Positions 5,239 to 6,714 of a DNA stretch of 6,714 nt are shown one piece after another. Where the stretch lies: the NCBI GenBank assembly GCA_029974855.1, contig JARKQO010000554.1:1-6714 (forward strand), written 5' to 3'. The DNA is from Eubacteriales bacterium. GTDB lineage: Bacteria; Bacillota_A; Clostridia; Christensenellales; Aristaeellaceae. Numbering within the stretch: position 1 is the stretch's first letter; the number at the start of each line of letters is the position of its first letter. The notes under the pieces are model-generated. The model saw only the letters and a program-made list of their open reading frames with translations. It made no database searches and was not told where the DNA came from. The position numbers were made by a program, and so were the translations under genes.

Positions 5239-5247
5239 AGTATAACA
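5239..5247 (-). promoter_or_regulatory. Extended -10 promoter of the regulator-ECF operon
   Basis: The minus strand reads TGTTATACT: a TG dinucleotide one base upstream of a TATACT hexamer (5244-5239), the extended -10 form that works with a poor -35. The region 17 bp upstream offers only TTCCCG. A start near 5231 would put the first structured helix at the very 5' end of the RNA and give a leader of about 200 nt. Confidence 0.6.
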
Positions 5248-5277
5248 CGCCGGTAGGGTTTCGGGAACCGGTTTGTG

Positions 5278-5309
5278 AAAAAAAACTCAATTTGGCGAAG
5301 GACCCCGCC
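5278..5309 (-). terminator. Weak candidate terminator after the membrane protein
   Basis: Directly after the stop codon, the minus strand can pair GGCG with CGCC around 8 nt (5309-5294), and eight T's follow at 5285-5278. The stem is short and the T-run starts 8 nt after it, so efficiency is doubtful. It nevertheless separates this gene from the next promoter. Confidence 0.35.
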
Positions 5310-6714
5310 TCATTCCTCCCCCTGTCCGGCCTCCGGCTTCACCAGCGAATACAGCTCTTGGGCGCTGGAATAGGTAAAGACATAGCAGTCATGCCCCTGA
5401 TACGCCAGATATTCTTCCTGGGCGTACACGGGAACAGGCTCCTGAAGATACTCCCACTCGTTGAGGATCACAAACACCTTCCCCTCGGGCTGCCGGGAGA
5501 GGTGGTCCTTTTGCTGAAGGCAGTCGAATAGCTGGAGCTTCTTCCAAAGATCGTTGTTTGTGCTGTCGTTCAGCGTCCACATCTCGATCTTTCCGCTGCT
5601 TAACTCGGTGGTCACATTGCTGTTCCAGTAGGGGGCGTAGCCCTGGGTGTAGCCATTCTCCCGCAGCCACTGGGTAGCGGAAATCAGCCCTTTGAGGTCC
5701 TTGGCGGGGAAAAAATCGAGATTGGGGTGCAGATAGGTCACGGATAGGCCAAGGATCATGATGGCATAGGCAAGGTACCGGTATAGCTTCAATGGCCGGG
5801 GAAGCGCGTGGATGACCATGTCCGCCGTGATGACGCAGAAGATGGCGGGGGTGATCAGATACCTGGGGTCCTGCCTCTGGGAGAGGACGCCAAACGCGAC
5901 GTTCAGGGCAAGGGACGCGATGGCGTAAGCCAAAAGCAGCCGCTGATGGGCCGATAGCCGCTTCCGGTGATAAACGCCCACAGCCAGCATCGCCATCAGG
6001 AACCCGAACCACACAATGGCGTATAGCGATTGGATCCCGGCTTGGGAAAAGATCCGCACATAATTCTGGTAGCCGAAAATGGTGGTAACGCTGCCAAGGA
6101 AATCCAAAAACCAGCTCAGATAGAAGGGGGCCAACGCCGAATCGGAATAGGTATCGGAAGAATAGATGCGGGACAGCACCTTTACGTTGAGGTAATAGCC
6201 CGCCAGCGCCGTCACAACCAACAGCGCCGCCAATCCCGGAACAATCAGGTCCGTCCACCGCCAAGCGGCGCCGGAGGCCGGGGCGGCTGCCTGTGACGCT
6301 TTCCTGACAACGAACCCAAGGCACGCCGCCACCGCAAAGGGCGCGTATAGGAGCAGAATCTGCCGGATGCCGCTCATTCCGCTCAGAAGGGCCAACGCCA
6401 AAACACCCGCCGAAACGACCAGGGACAGCGCGATCCTCCTTCGCTCCGCCAGCTTGGCGACGGCCAGCGCCAAGCCCAGGCTCACGAAGCAAAGGGTCAG
6501 CTGGGGGATATACATGCTGCTCACCAGCATCACCCAGGAATAAAGGCCGCTGAAGGGGCAGCACATCAGCACTGCGGCCCAGACCCCCAGGTTTTTCATG
6601 CCAGCCTGGCGCGCGAAGAAAAAATAGGCGGCAAAGAGCAACAGCATATGCACCGCGATGGAGAAGGTTCTGGCCATATGCCAGTCCGAAAAAAGGAGCA
6701 GCGCGATCTTATTG
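5310..6714 (-). CDS. Multi-pass membrane protein, GT-C/PMT-like glycosyltransferase candidate, N-terminus outside window
   Basis: 467 residues are visible. The frame is open through the window edge: the first codons read NKIALLLFSDWHMARTFS, so the Met at visible residue 13 is probably internal. About ten hydrophobic segments fill the first ~328 visible residues, with basic loops such as AERRR and YHRKR. The last ~139 residues, from HPNLDF onward, form a soluble, likely extracytoplasmic domain with many aromatic residues. This layout and the segments SQRQDPRYLITPAIF and DLKGLISATQWLREN resemble dolichyl-phosphate-mannose-mannosyltransferase (GT39/GT83, GT-C fold) proteins that move lipid-linked sugars onto cell-surface polymers. 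The catalytic acidic loop expected near the N-terminus would lie beyond the window, so the function is inferred from layout only. Alternatives are another polytopic envelope protein of unknown role. It ends 66 bp before the next operon's extended promoter. Confidence 0.65.
   Translation of the reverse strand, partial: NKIALLLFSDWHMARTFSIAVHMLLLFAAYFFFARQAGMKNLGVWAAVLMCCPFSGLYSWVMLVSSMYIPQLTLCFVSLGLALAVAKLAERRRIALSLVVSAGVLALALLSGMSGIRQILLLYAPFAVAACLGFVVRKASQAAAPASGAAWRWTDLIVPGLAALLVVTALAGYYLNVKVLSRIYSSDTYSDSALAPFYLSWFLDFLGSVTTIFGYQNYVRIFSQAGIQSLYAIVWFGFLMAMLAVGVYHRKRLSAHQRLLLAYAIASLALNVAFGVLSQRQDPRYLITPAIFCVITADMVIHALPRPLKLYRYLAYAIMILGLSVTYLHPNLDFFPAKDLKGLISATQWLRENGYTQGYAPYWNSNVTTELSSGKIEMWTLNDSTNNDLWKKLQLFDCLQQKDHLSRQPEGKVFVILNEWEYLQEPVPVYAQEEYLAYQGHDCYVFTYSSAQELYSLVKPEAGQGEE

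Overview
The window looks like a chromosomal segment of a GC-rich, anaerobic Bacillota (Clostridia; Oscillospiraceae-like is my guess). Three things point that way: strong AGGAGG-type ribosome binding sites, a homologue of the [FeFe]-hydrogenase system regulator TM1266, and an ECF-transporter S component. The flanking genes use GC-rich codons; for example, 46 of 60 bases in 1441-1500 are G or C. No rRNA, tRNA, transposase, integrase or CRISPR array was seen.

Left part (1-2746, minus strand): a compact sugar-catabolism operon read right to left. Its order is a class I xylose-isomerase-like sugar isomerase, a PfkB-family carbohydrate kinase, and a class II fructose/tagatose-bisphosphate-type aldolase cut by the window edge. 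Isomerase, kinase and aldolase together make the usual logic of aldose to ketose to ketose phosphate to two trioses. The sugar cannot be named from sequence. The isomerase has an unusual metal-ligand substitution and a short C-terminus.

Middle (2747-4168): a divergent intergenic region carries back-to-back promoters, one for the sugar operon and one for a plus-strand pair. The pair is a CpXC zinc-binding protein followed 9 bp later by a small single-domain HD hydrolase resembling (p)ppGpp hydrolases, and it ends in a strong intrinsic terminator. The CpXC gene is clearly more AT-rich than its neighbours (about 40% GC in sampled stretches), so the pair may have been acquired separately.

Right-middle (4189-5247, minus strand): an extended -10 promoter precedes a roughly 200-nt leader. 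The leader can form an 11-bp closing stem, an inner hairpin and a crossing (pseudoknot) 7-bp helix. After that come a Shine-Dalgarno-led 8-codon peptide and an intrinsic terminator. Downstream lie the TM1266-type regulator and an ECF S component, separated by 7 nt. This looks like a riboswitch or attenuator controlling a small regulator-transporter operon, and it is the most interesting item in the window.

Right end (5310-6714, minus strand): a multi-pass membrane protein with a soluble C-terminal domain, resembling GT-C/PMT-type glycosyltransferases, with its N-terminus beyond the window.
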